Source of the DNA: an uncultured Pelagibacteraceae bacterium | GTDB taxonomy: Bacteria; Pseudomonadota; Alphaproteobacteria; Pelagibacterales; Pelagibacteraceae | NCBI GenBank assembly: GCA_902566785.1 | Contig: CACFKI010000002.1 | Location: 1 to 64,000 of the forward strand | Direction: 5' to 3' | DNA length: 64,000 nucleotides | Shown: positions 54,773 through 63,635 of the stretch, piece by piece | Layout: each line of letters opens with the position of its first letter | How positions within the stretch are numbered: the first letter of the stretch is position 1 | Notes under the pieces: model-generated | What the model was told of the DNA's origin: nothing | Databases searched by the model: none | The model's input: the letters and a program-made list of their open reading frames with translations, nothing else | Position numbers and translations under genes: made by a program

Positions 54773-55771
54773 ATGAGTACAGTTTCCCTTACGTTAGATG
54801 CAATATTTGACCTAGCTAAAAAAACATTATTAGCAAATGAATGTGATGAAGAAACAGCATCAATACTTGCAGATTTAATAATGAAAGCTGAAAGAGATGG
54901 TTCATTATCTCATGGTCTATTTAGACTACCAGCTTATGTGACAGGACTTAAAAGTGGTAAAATAAATGGCAAAGGTAAACCAGAAGTTAAAAAAATATCA
55001 CCAAGTGTAATAAAAGTTTCAGGAAATAATTGTTTAGCTCCTGTAGTTTTAAATAAAGGTATTCCAGAATTAGTAAAAGCTGCAAAAGAAAATGGAGTAG
55101 CAGTTTTAGCTATAAATAATTCACATCATATGGCTGCTATGTGGCCTGAAACAGAAATGATAGCAGAGCAAGGGTTAGTAGCTTTTGCATGTACATCATA
55201 CAAACCTGCTGTTGCACCCGCTGGTGCAATTAAACCTTTATTTGGAACAAATCCAATTTCATTTGCATGGCCTAGACCAGGAAAAACTCCTGTAGTTTAT
55301 GATATGGCTACAGCCTCAATGGCTATGGGAGAAGTTCAAGTTGCTAAGCGAGAAGGTCATAAAGTTCCTCTTGGTACAGGATTAACTAAAGATGGAAAAG
55401 AAACAACGGATCCAGGAGAAATTGCAGATGGCGGTGTATTATTACCTTTCGGAGGTTACAAAGGCTCAGCAATTGCAATGATGGTTGAATTAATGGCCGG
55501 TGCTCTTGTTGGAGACAATTTTAGTTTTGAAACTGCTGCAAAAGATAATAATGACGGTGGACCCCCAAGTGGTGGTGAGTTCATTCTTGCTATATCTCCA
55601 GATAAATTATCAGGAAATGATTGGAACAAACATGCAGATGAATTTTTTGAAAAAATGAAATCTATGGAAGGTGTAAGACTTCCAGGCGAAAGACGTCATA
55701 AAAACAGAGAAGATAAAGGTCCAAGAAATATCAATGAGGAATTAGTAAATAAAATTAAATCTTTAAGCTAA
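54773..55771 (+). CDS. Ldh-family oxidoreductase (malate/lactate dehydrogenase, DpkA-like)
   Basis: The 332-residue protein is in the LDH2/MDG2 family of NAD(P)H oxidoreductases, which is unrelated to classical lactate dehydrogenase. Motifs are AERDGSLSHGLFRLPAYV, INNSHHMAAMWPETE with the catalytic His, FGTNPISFAWPRPG, and LLPFGGYKGSAIAMMVE. The GSLSHGLFR and NSHHMAAMW forms resemble DpkA, the piperideine/pyrroline-2-carboxylate reductase of D-lysine and hydroxyproline breakdown. Ureidoglycolate or sulfolactate dehydrogenase are alternatives. It is convergent with xth and overlaps it by 9 bases. Confidence 0.82.
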   Translation: MSTVSLTLDAIFDLAKKTLLANECDEETASILADLIMKAERDGSLSHGLFRLPAYVTGLKSGKINGKGKPEVKKISPSVIKVSGNNCLAPVVLNKGIPELVKAAKENGVAVLAINNSHHMAAMWPETEMIAEQGLVAFACTSYKPAVAPAGAIKPLFGTNPISFAWPRPGKTPVVYDMATASMAMGEVQVAKREGHKVPLGTGLTKDGKETTDPGEIADGGVLLPFGGYKGSAIAMMVELMAGALVGDNFSFETAAKDNNDGGPPSGGEFILAISPDKLSGNDWNKHADEFFEKMKSMEGVRLPGERRHKNREDKGPRNINEELVNKIKSLS

Positions 55772-56539
55772 TTCTATTTCTATAGGTGTATGGTCAGATG
55801 GCTTTTGTTTACCACGTGGATATTTATTTATATTTACATTTTTAACATTTCCAATTAACGAGTTTGACACTAAGAAATGATCAATTCTCATACCATTATT
55901 TTTTTGCCAAGCACCACTTGTATAATCCCAAAATGTATAACCTTCTTTATCAGGATGAATATATCTATATGCATCGTTAAATCCTAAGTTTATAATTTCT
56001 CTTAATTTTTTTCTTATCTCTAATCTAAACAATGCATCATCTTCATAGCCTTTTGGATTATGAACATCCTCTGGTGAAGGTATAATATTAAAATCACCTC
56101 CTATTATTATATTCTCATTTTCTTTTAAAAGAGACTTTAATTTTTTATTTAAACTTTCTAACCAATAAAGTTTATAAGTATATTTTTCAGTATCTACTGG
56201 ATTACCATTTGGTGTATAAATATTAATAATTTTTATATCTTTTTTTTTTAATTTTATATCCGCTGTGATTATTCTTGATTGTTTATTTTTATCTTTAAAA
56301 ATATCTTTTTTAATATTACTTAATTTCTTTTTAGAAATAATTGCGACACCATTATAACTTTTTTGTCCATAAACATAATTTTCGTATTTAAGAGATTTTA
56401 AATCGTCATAAGGGTATGTTTCTTCTTGAGTTTTTATTTCCTGCATCATTACAATATCTGGAGAAAATTTTTTGAGATATTCTTTTATATTTTCTATTCT
56501 AGCCCTTACTGAATTTACGTTCCAGGAGCTTATAATCAT
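55763..56539 (-). CDS. xth: exodeoxyribonuclease III
   Basis: The 258-residue AP endonuclease/3' exonuclease repairs abasic sites. Family motifs are SWNVNSVRARIENI, MMQEIKTQ with the metal-binding Glu, NIYTPNGNP, GGDFNIIPSPEDV, FWDYTSGAWQKNNGMRIDH, and the final KPSDHTPIEIEL with the catalytic His. The length is normal. It is cotranscribed with erpA, whose stop adjoins its start. Confidence 0.94.
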   Translation of the reverse strand: MIISSWNVNSVRARIENIKEYLKKFSPDIVMMQEIKTQEETYPYDDLKSLKYENYVYGQKSYNGVAIISKKKLSNIKKDIFKDKNKQSRIITADIKLKKKDIKIINIYTPNGNPVDTEKYTYKLYWLESLNKKLKSLLKENENIIIGGDFNIIPSPEDVHNPKGYEDDALFRLEIRKKLREIINLGFNDAYRYIHPDKEGYTFWDYTSGAWQKNNGMRIDHFLVSNSLIGNVKNVNINKYPRGKQKPSDHTPIEIELA

Positions 56540-56860
56540 TTATATTGAGAATGAAACACCACAACCACATGATGACTTACTTTGTGGATTATTTATTTTA
56601 AAAGAATCTCCTATTAATTCCTTAACATAATCTATTTCTGAGCCTTTTAATAAATCCGCAGAGGTTTTATCAATTAGTATATTATTATGAACTAAATCAT
56701 CATCAGATGGATGTTTATCAAATGAAAAATCATACTGAAAACCTGAGCAACCACCACCTTTTATTGCGATTCTAAAATAAATACCATTGTCCTTTTTAGA
56801 TAGGATTTCATTGATATGTTTTATTGCATTATCAGTAAATTTAATTTCTTTAATCATCAC
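56540..56860 (-). CDS. erpA: iron-sulfur cluster insertion protein ErpA (HesB family)
   Basis: The 106-residue A-type carrier passes Fe-S clusters to apo-enzymes, which here may include LipA and IlvD. The three cluster cysteines are visible, in GGGCSGFQY and the C-terminal SSCGCGVSF. The length fits the family. Pairing with xth and a divergent dgt is a common alphaproteobacterial arrangement. A-type carriers are hard to tell apart, so ErpA versus IscA is inferred. Confidence 0.9.
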   Translation of the reverse strand: MMIKEIKFTDNAIKHINEILSKKDNGIYFRIAIKGGGCSGFQYDFSFDKHPSDDDLVHNNILIDKTSADLLKGSEIDYVKELIGDSFKINNPQSKSSCGCGVSFSI

Positions 56861-56907
56861 TTAACCCTGATATTACTTATATAATAGCAAATTACCATTT
56901 TTAAAGA

Positions 56908-58020
56908 ATGAAAAGTTATAATTATCTAGCCATAAATAGAACAAAAGGTAGAATTTATAAAGAACCTTTGTCTAAATACAGAACACCATTTCAGAGAGAT
57001 AGAGATAGAATAATACATAGCACAGCTTTTAGAAGGTTAAAACATAAGACCCAAGTATTTGTTAATACTGAAGGAGATCATTTTAGAACAAGAATAACTC
57101 ATTCCATAGAGGTTGCGCAAATAGCTAGAACAATATCAAAATACTTGAATTTAAATGATGATCTTACAGAAACACTAAGTCTTGCTCATGATTTGGGACA
57201 CACACCCTTTGGTCATGCAGGTGAAGATGCGTTAAATGAATGTATGATTAATCATGGTGGATTTGATCATAATTTACAAACTTTAAGAATTGTAATGTTT
57301 TTAGAAAAAAAATACCTAAATTTTATTGGTTTAAATTTAACACTTGAAACAATAGATGGTCTGTTAAAACATAATGGTCCTTGTGAAAATATTAGTTTAA
57401 TCAATCGATTAATTGGGATTAAAAATTTAAAAAATAGAATTGATCTTAAAAAAAATTCATCCTTAGAGGCACAAATAGCTTCAATATCAGATGACATTGC
57501 ATATAACAATCATGATATTCAGGATGGATTTAATGCAAAACTTTTTAATTTAAATGATCTAAAGGAAATTGATTTTTTTAAAAAAATTATAAATAATTAT
57601 CCTAGAACTAAATCTAAAGATAACAATATTATAATTTATCAAATGGTAAGGGACTCAATTAATTTTATGGTTAAGGATTTAATGAATACTACAATTTTTA
57701 ATTTAAAAAAAAATAAAATTAAAAATATTAAAGATGTTTATAATTCTTCTTATCATTTAGTTAATTTTTCAAAAAAATACAAAAAAATCATAAATGAAAT
57801 TAGATATTTTCTTAAATACAAAATGTATAATAATAAAAAGGTTCTTTTAAATAATAACCATGGAAAAAAAGTTATAAAAACTATTTTTAAGCATATTAAT
57901 AAAAATCCAAAAAAATATTTGCAATTTATAAACAAAAATAATAAGGAAAGGGCAATAGCTGATTATATATCTGGAATGACTGACAGATATGCTTTAAATA
58001 TTTATAAATCAATAAAATGA
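56908..58020 (+). CDS. dgt: deoxyguanosinetriphosphate triphosphohydrolase-like protein
   Basis: The 370-residue HD-domain protein hydrolyses dNTPs to deoxynucleosides and triphosphate. Motifs are RTPFQRDRDRIIHSTAFRRL, FRTRITHSIEVAQIAR, the HD pair in LAHDLGHTPFGHAGE, GGFDHNLQTLRIV, and SISDDIAYNNHDIQDG. These are the type 2 subfamily forms. Its stop overlaps the argS start as ATGA. It is divergent from erpA. Confidence 0.93.
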   Translation: MKSYNYLAINRTKGRIYKEPLSKYRTPFQRDRDRIIHSTAFRRLKHKTQVFVNTEGDHFRTRITHSIEVAQIARTISKYLNLNDDLTETLSLAHDLGHTPFGHAGEDALNECMINHGGFDHNLQTLRIVMFLEKKYLNFIGLNLTLETIDGLLKHNGPCENISLINRLIGIKNLKNRIDLKKNSSLEAQIASISDDIAYNNHDIQDGFNAKLFNLNDLKEIDFFKKIINNYPRTKSKDNNIIIYQMVRDSINFMVKDLMNTTIFNLKKNKIKNIKDVYNSSYHLVNFSKKYKKIINEIRYFLKYKMYNNKKVLLNNNHGKKVIKTIFKHINKNPKKYLQFINKNNKERAIADYISGMTDRYALNIYKSIK

Positions 58021-59744
58021 ATATTTTTGAAAATTATAAACAAAAAATTTTGTCAATTATAAATGATGCAAGTTCTAAAGGAATTATTTTATTACCTGAA
58101 AATTTAGGCGGTATAAATGTAGATAGTACTCCAAAATCTTTAGACTTTGATATCTCAACAAATGTTGCAATGATTTTAGCTAAACCAAATTCAAAGTCAC
58201 CGCTTGATATATCAAAAAATATAATAGAGTTAATTAAGAAAAGTGACCCTGAAATTGATCTAATTGAATTTTCCAAACCTGGATTTATTAATATTAAATT
58301 TACTAATAAATTTTGGAGTGAATTTTCAAAAAGTGTAATTGAAAATGAAGAAACATATGGCTCTAGTAATTCAAAAGGAAAAAAAATTCTTGTTGAATAT
58401 GTTTCAGCAAATCCCACTGGTCCACTTCATGTTGGTCATTGTAGAGGGGCTATATTGGGTGATGTAATATCAAAACTTCTGACTTTTAATAATAATTCTG
58501 TATCGAAAGAATATTATATAAATGATCATGGTAATCAAATATTCCATTTTACTTATTCAGTTTTTTTGAGAATACGTGAAAAAATGTTTCAGGAAAAATT
58601 TCCAATTGATAATAAAGATTTATATCCTGGTGATTATCTTAAAGATATCGCTGAAAATATTATTGTTAAAAAAAAGGATTTGGATTTCTCCGATTATGAG
58701 AAAATAAAAGATAAATTAAAAATAATAGTAGTAGAAGAATCTTTAAGATTAATTAAGAAAAATTTACAAGATCTTGGAATAAATCATGACAATTTTATTA
58801 GCGAAACCCAAATAGTTAACGATCAAGAAGTTGAAAAAGTTATAAATAAATTAAAAGACAATAATTTTATTTATACTGGAAAAATTAAAGCTCCACTTAA
58901 AGAAAATATTAATGAATGGGTAGAACGTGATCAATTATTATTTAGATCAACGGATTTTGGTGATGATAAGGATAGAGCTCTCCAAAAAAGTGATTTAAGC
59001 TGGACTTACTTTGCAAGTGATGTTGCTTATCATAATACAAAACTAAATAGAAAATATGATAAGTTAATAAATATCCTTGGTGCTGATCATGCAGGATATA
59101 TTAAAAGAATATCCTCTGTAGTTGAAGCTTTATCTGGTGAAAAAAATAAACTTGATTGTAAAGTTAGTCAGTTAGTAAAACTTATAAAAGATGGCAAACC
59201 TTTTAAAATGTCTAAAAGAAAAGGTGATTATATAACAGTTGATGATTTACTAAATGAAGTTGGCAAAGATGCTACAAGATTTATAATGTTGAGCCGAAGT
59301 AGTGATGTAGAATTAGATTTTGATTTTACTAAAGTAAAAGAAAAATCAAAAGATAATCCACTTTATTATGTACAATACTGCTATGCAAGAATATCTTCTG
59401 TTTTTAGAAATATTAATTCAAATGTAAAAAATAAAATTAAAATTAAAAATTATTCATTTAAATATACCAAAGATGAAATTAATATATTGAGAAAGATCTC
59501 AGAATGGCCTAGGTGCATACAAACCTCATCAAACAAACTTGAACCTCACAGAATACCAGTTTATCTTTTTGAGTTAGCTTCTGATTTTCACAGTTATTGG
59601 AATATGGGAAAAGAAGATGTAAAAAAAAGATTTATTGAAAACGACAAAATAAATGATGATAAAATTGTATTTCTAAAAATGGTATCTATAGTAATTAAAT
59701 CTGGAATGAATATTCTTGGTGTTAATACTCCTGAAAAAATGTAA
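58017..59744 (+). CDS. argS: arginyl-tRNA synthetase
   Basis: ArgS charges tRNA-Arg. The 575-residue class I enzyme has an N-terminal additional domain (about 1-115). The HIGH-like motif is in VSANPTGPLHVGHCRGAI, GADHAGYIKR lies mid-sequence, and the KMSK form is in KPFKMSKRKGDYIT. The C-terminal helical anticodon-binding domain ends with the usual Leu-rich stretch. Coupled overlaps link it to dgt and the next gene. Confidence 0.96.
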   Translation: MNIFENYKQKILSIINDASSKGIILLPENLGGINVDSTPKSLDFDISTNVAMILAKPNSKSPLDISKNIIELIKKSDPEIDLIEFSKPGFINIKFTNKFWSEFSKSVIENEETYGSSNSKGKKILVEYVSANPTGPLHVGHCRGAILGDVISKLLTFNNNSVSKEYYINDHGNQIFHFTYSVFLRIREKMFQEKFPIDNKDLYPGDYLKDIAENIIVKKKDLDFSDYEKIKDKLKIIVVEESLRLIKKNLQDLGINHDNFISETQIVNDQEVEKVINKLKDNNFIYTGKIKAPLKENINEWVERDQLLFRSTDFGDDKDRALQKSDLSWTYFASDVAYHNTKLNRKYDKLINILGADHAGYIKRISSVVEALSGEKNKLDCKVSQLVKLIKDGKPFKMSKRKGDYITVDDLLNEVGKDATRFIMLSRSSDVELDFDFTKVKEKSKDNPLYYVQYCYARISSVFRNINSNVKNKIKIKNYSFKYTKDEINILRKISEWPRCIQTSSNKLEPHRIPVYLFELASDFHSYWNMGKEDVKKRFIENDKINDDKIVFLKMVSIVIKSGMNILGVNTPEKM

Positions 59745-60013
59745 TGCTAAAAGAAATAAAATTAGCTATCTATATAATTTCAATTTCTATATTTGTATTT
59801 TTAATAATTAATCATTACTTTTCAGATACAAATACTAAAAATTATTTTAGAAAATTAAATAATATTGATGAAGCAGTCAAAATAGATAGTAAAAAATTAT
59901 TAATTTTAGAGAGCAATACAGAAGATATTATTAAAGATTCTGATAAAAATAATAATGAAAATAAAAAAGATAAAAAATTCTCTTTTTGGGAATTATTAAG
60001 TAACAATGATTAA
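59744..60013 (+). CDS. short membrane protein in the SPOR-protein position
   Basis: The 89-residue protein is unrecognised. It has one N-terminal membrane segment (about 7-24) and a charged, Lys/Asp/Asn-rich remainder ending in SFWELLSNND. In many alphaproteobacteria a SPOR-domain protein stands between argS and nagZ. This protein has the membrane anchor but no SPOR domain that I can see, so it may be a reduced form. It overlaps argS by one base and nagZ by 8. Confidence 0.65.
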   Translation: MLKEIKLAIYIISISIFVFLIINHYFSDTNTKNYFRKLNNIDEAVKIDSKKLLILESNTEDIIKDSDKNNNENKKDKKFSFWELLSNND

Positions 60014-60956
60014 AAATAAAAAATCATTTATAGTTGGTATAAAAGGAAAAAAATTAAATAGAAGTGAAATTACCTTTTTAAAAAAATATAAACCCTGGGG
60101 CATTATACTTTTTTCAAGAAATATTAATTCTATTAAACAAACAAAAAACCTTACAGATCATATTAAAAAAATTTTTAAAGACAAAAATTATCCTATAATG
60201 ATTGATGAAGAAGGTGGCAAAGTATCAAGATTAACAAAAATTATTGATACATCTTTATTTAGTCAAAAACTTTTTGGTGAAATGTATATAAAAGATAATA
60301 AAAGATTTAATTTATATTTTGCAACATATGTAAAACAGTTGTCTTATGTGTTAACACTTTTAGGAATAAACATAAATACAGTACCAGTCCTTGATGTAAT
60401 TAGTAAATTTTCAAGTAAAGTTTTAAAAGACAGATGTTATTCCTCAAATCCGAAAATTATATCTAAATTGGGTAATTTATGTATTGAGACATTTAATAAA
60501 TATGGCATTGCTACTGTTATAAAACATATTCCTGGACATGGACCTTCAAGAAAGGACAGTCACTTTGAGGTCCCAATAGTTAATGATAAAATAAGTAAAT
60601 TAAAAAAAATTGATTTTCTTCCATTTAAAAAAAAAAAATCATATTTAGCAATGACAGCACATGTTGTTTATACTTCTATAGATAAATTTAATACTGCCAC
60701 TCATTCAAAAAAAGTAATTAAATTAATAAGAAATAATATTGGTTTTAAAAATATTATAATGTCGGATGATATATCAATGAGAGCTCTTAAATTCTCTTTA
60801 AAAGAAAATACAATCAAAGCTTTTACTGCAGGTTGTAATTTAGTTTTACATTGCAATGGTAATCTTAAAGAAATGACTATTGTTGCTAAAAATTCACCAC
60901 CAATAAATGATTTTATTAGAAAAAAAAATGCTAATTTAAATAAATTATTTATATAA
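60006..60956 (+). CDS. nagZ: beta-N-acetylhexosaminidase NagZ
   Basis: NagZ trims N-acetylglucosamine from cytoplasmic muropeptides in cell-wall recycling. The 316-residue family 3 glycosidase has IMIDEEGGKVSRL, a barrel segment with NINTVPVLDV, and the catalytic loop KHIPGHGPSRKDSHFE (family KHFPGHGxxxxDSH). MSDDISMRAL carries the nucleophile Asp. It is the middle gene of the argS to tat run. Confidence 0.93.
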   Translation: MIKNKKSFIVGIKGKKLNRSEITFLKKYKPWGIILFSRNINSIKQTKNLTDHIKKIFKDKNYPIMIDEEGGKVSRLTKIIDTSLFSQKLFGEMYIKDNKRFNLYFATYVKQLSYVLTLLGININTVPVLDVISKFSSKVLKDRCYSSNPKIISKLGNLCIETFNKYGIATVIKHIPGHGPSRKDSHFEVPIVNDKISKLKKIDFLPFKKKKSYLAMTAHVVYTSIDKFNTATHSKKVIKLIRNNIGFKNIIMSDDISMRALKFSLKENTIKAFTAGCNLVLHCNGNLKEMTIVAKNSPPINDFIRKKNANLNKLFI

Positions 60957-60957
60957 G

Positions 60958-61704
60958 ATGATAAACATGAATGATTCTTTGGATTTTAAAGTAAATATAA
61001 ATAACTTCAATGGTTCATTAGAAGTTCTTTTAGATTTAGCCAAATCTCAAAAAGTTGATCTTGAAACTATTTCTATCACAAAATTAGCTGATCAATTTCT
61101 TGAGTTTATAAAAAATACTGAGAATGTTAATCTTGAACTTGCTTCTGAATATTTATTAATGGCTACATGGCTTACATATTTAAAATCGAAATTATTATTA
61201 CCAGAATCTGAGGAAGAAGAATTTAAAGCATTAGAAGTAGCTGAAAAACTTAAAATACAATTAAAAAAACTAGAATTAATTAGATTGCTATCAGATCAAA
61301 TGCTTAAAAGAAAAAGATTAGGTAAAGATATTTTTTTTAGGGGAATGAAGGGGAATATTAAATCAATATATAGTTCAAAATATTCTCTAACTCTTTATGA
61401 AATTTTAAAAACCTATTCTACTATTGTAATGACAAAAGATTTTCAAACAATGAACATACCAAAACTTCCCGTATTAACAACTGAAGAAGGGATAAAAAGA
61501 ATAAAAAATTTATTTGGAAACCTAAAAGATTGGAAAAGCATATATGAAATAGTTCCTAAAGTTTTTTATAGTTCTAATAATCTAAAAAAAACTGGATTGT
61601 CAGGCATATTTTCTGGATCCCTTGAATTAGCTAAGGAAGGAAATATTTCTATAAAACAAAATAAATTGTTTGATGATGTTTTTATAAAAGAAAAAAATGA
61701 ATAA
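60958..61704 (+). CDS. scpA: segregation and condensation protein ScpA
   Basis: ScpA is the kleisin that bridges the SMC dimer in chromosome condensation. The 248 residues show the family N-terminus FKVNINNFNGSLEVLLDLAK, then LAS(E)YLLMATWLTYLKSKLLLP at about 60-80, and a winged-helix C-terminus. Met1 and Met4 are both possible starts. It overlaps scpB by 8 bases. Confidence 0.93.
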   Translation: MINMNDSLDFKVNINNFNGSLEVLLDLAKSQKVDLETISITKLADQFLEFIKNTENVNLELASEYLLMATWLTYLKSKLLLPESEEEEFKALEVAEKLKIQLKKLELIRLLSDQMLKRKRLGKDIFFRGMKGNIKSIYSSKYSLTLYEILKTYSTIVMTKDFQTMNIPKLPVLTTEEGIKRIKNLFGNLKDWKSIYEIVPKVFYSSNNLKKTGLSGIFSGSLELAKEGNISIKQNKLFDDVFIKEKNE

Positions 61705-62395
61705 AATTAAAAAAAAAAATAATATAGTTAATTTCCCTGGCAATTTAAGTGAAGGTGAAAGAGAAGTTGAGGCAATAATTTTTGCAGCATCAGAACCACT
61801 CGATATAGATACAATTGAATCTAAAATATCAAAAAAAATTAATGTTCAAAATATTTTAGAGAAATTACAAAAAATATATTCAAATAGAGGGATTAATTTA
61901 GTTTGTATTTCAAAAAAATGGTCTTTTAGAACTTCTGAAAATCTATCTAAATTAATGTCTGAGCAAAAAACTGTAGAGAAAAAACTTTCACGAGCTGCTG
62001 TAGAAACGCTAGCAATCATAGTTTATCATCAACCAGTTACTAGAGCCGAAATAGAGGAGATAAGGGGTGTAGCTTTTGGTACAAATACTTTAGAAATTTT
62101 AATGGAGCTTAATTGGGTTAGACCTCAAGGCAGAAAAGAAGTGCCTGGTAAACCAATTCAATATGGAACGACAGAAAGTTTTTTAAGCCATTTTAATATT
62201 CAAAAACTATCAGATTTACCAACTATTGATGAATTAGGTACTGCTGGATTAATTGACACTTCAAACGTTGATGCAAATATATTTGGAACAGGTAAGTTTT
62301 ACAAAGAAAAACAAGATGAAAAAAAGGAAAATATATATTCTGATATTGATGAAATGTTAAATAGCACACTCAATACTGATGACGAAAAAAAATAA
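61697..62395 (+). CDS. scpB: segregation and condensation protein ScpB
   Basis: ScpB binds ScpA in the SMC complex. The 232-residue protein has two winged-helix domains with the family stretches EREVEAIIFAASEPLDIDTI and SRAAVETLAIIVYHQPVTRA. EIRGVAFGTNTLEILMELNW and GRKEVPGKPIQYGTTESFL follow. The acidic tail (about 190-232) is variable in the family. Confidence 0.93.
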   Translation: MNKIKKKNNIVNFPGNLSEGEREVEAIIFAASEPLDIDTIESKISKKINVQNILEKLQKIYSNRGINLVCISKKWSFRTSENLSKLMSEQKTVEKKLSRAAVETLAIIVYHQPVTRAEIEEIRGVAFGTNTLEILMELNWVRPQGRKEVPGKPIQYGTTESFLSHFNIQKLSDLPTIDELGTAGLIDTSNVDANIFGTGKFYKEKQDEKKENIYSDIDEMLNSTLNTDDEKK

Positions 62396-62435
62396 TTTTC
62401 TTTAAAAAATGCGATAATAAAGATATAAGATATTC

Positions 62436-62645
62436 ATGAGTATAGGATTTTGGCAAATAGCGATAGTAGTAATTTTAGTAGTCTTGCTTTTTGGTAGAGG
62501 CAAAATATCTAGTCTAATGGGTGATGTAGCAAAAGGAATTAAGAGCTTTAAAAAAGGTATGGCCTCAGACGCTATAGAAACAGATACAACAAAAAATGTT
62601 TCTGAAGATCAAGATACAAACAATCAAGATACAAACAAAAATTAA
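62436..62645 (+). CDS. tatA: twin-arginine translocase subunit TatA
   Basis: TatA forms the pore of the Tat export system. The 69-residue protein has the family start [20 protein letters not shown] (membrane helix then hinge), followed by [19 protein letters not shown] as amphipathic helix and a polar tail. It leads tatABC. PhoX in this window carries a Tat signal. Confidence 0.93.
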   Translation: MSIGFWQIAIVVILVVLLFGRGKISSLMGDVAKGIKSFKKGMASDAIETDTTKNVSEDQDTNNQDTNKN

Positions 62646-62650
62646 TTCAA

Positions 62651-62884
62651 ATGCCAACAATTGGCTGGTTTGAAATTTTAATAGTAGTAACAGTTGCAAT
62701 TCTAGTTGTAGGACCTAAAGATTTTCCTTTTATGTTAAAAAAAATTGGTTCGTGGATTGGTTCTGTTAAAAGATATGTTAGCAATGTTCAAAATGAAGTG
62801 AGTAATCTTGAAGATTTTGAACCTGAAAATCATAATAAAAACGAAAATAATAAAAAGGGTCAGGTTGACAATGGCAAAGAATAA
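62651..62884 (+). CDS. tatB: twin-arginine translocase subunit TatB
   Basis: TatB pairs with TatC to receive twin-arginine signals. The 77-residue protein has the TatB form PTIGWFEILIVVTVAILVVG with PKDFP at the hinge, then an amphipathic helix and an acidic/Asn-rich tail. It is shorter than the usual 120-170 residues, mainly in the tail. The end overlaps the tatC start by 14 bases. Confidence 0.9.
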   Translation: MPTIGWFEILIVVTVAILVVGPKDFPFMLKKIGSWIGSVKRYVSNVQNEVSNLEDFEPENHNKNENNKKGQVDNGKE

Positions 62885-63635
62885 AGACTCTGGTTTTGTA
62901 TCCCATCTTATCGAACTAAGACAAAGATTAATTAATTCATTAATATTTTTGGCAATTTTATTTGTTATTTGTTATTTTTTCTCAGAACATATATATGGAT
63001 TTCTAGTCGATCCTTATGCTGAAGCAGTCAAAAAAGATGGAACAGATAGAAGACTGATCTTTACTGCATTACAAGAAACTTTTTTAACATATCTTAAGGT
63101 ATCGTTTTTCACTGCTTTTTTTATAACAAGTCCATATATATTAATACAAGTATGGAAATTTATTGCACCAGGTTTATATGACAATGAAAAATCAGCAATA
63201 ATGCCTTATCTTATTGTAACCCCAGTTCTTTTTTTGTTAGGTGGTATGCTAGTATATTATCTTATAATGCCTTTAGCTTTTAAATTTTTCCTATCTTTTG
63301 AAAGTAGTGGCATGGCAACAGGCTTGCCTATACAACTTGAAGCTAAAGTAAATGAATATTTATCTTTAGTGATGAAATTAATTTTTGCTTTTGGTTTAAG
63401 TTTTCAGTTACCGGTTGTTTTAAGTTTGCTAGCTCGAATAAATGTAATTGACTCTGCTTTTTTAAAACAAAGAAGGAAATATGTTGTGGTTATAATATTT
63501 GCAGCTGCTGCTATATTAACACCACCTGACCCAGTCACTCAAATAGGTTTGGCTATTCCTTTATTAATATTGTATGAGTTATCAATTTTCTCAGTGAAAA
63601 TTATTGAAAAAAAAATAGAAAAAGAAAATGCATAA
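62871..63635 (+). CDS. tatC: twin-arginine translocase subunit TatC
   Basis: TatC is the six-helix receptor for Tat substrates. The 254-residue protein has SHLIELRQRLINS at the N-terminus, FTALQETFLTYLKVSFFTAF, FIAPGLYDNEKSAIMPYL, FGLSFQLPVV and ILTPPDPVTQIGLAIPLL. The frame is open from 62808. The ATG at 62871 starts at the family N-terminus (MAKNKDSGFVSHLIELR) and gives the normal length. The stop overlaps the serS start by 8 bases. Confidence 0.95.
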   Translation: MAKNKDSGFVSHLIELRQRLINSLIFLAILFVICYFFSEHIYGFLVDPYAEAVKKDGTDRRLIFTALQETFLTYLKVSFFTAFFITSPYILIQVWKFIAPGLYDNEKSAIMPYLIVTPVLFLLGGMLVYYLIMPLAFKFFLSFESSGMATGLPIQLEAKVNEYLSLVMKLIFAFGLSFQLPVVLSLLARINVIDSAFLKQRRKYVVVIIFAAAAILTPPDPVTQIGLAIPLLILYELSIFSVKIIEKKIEKENA

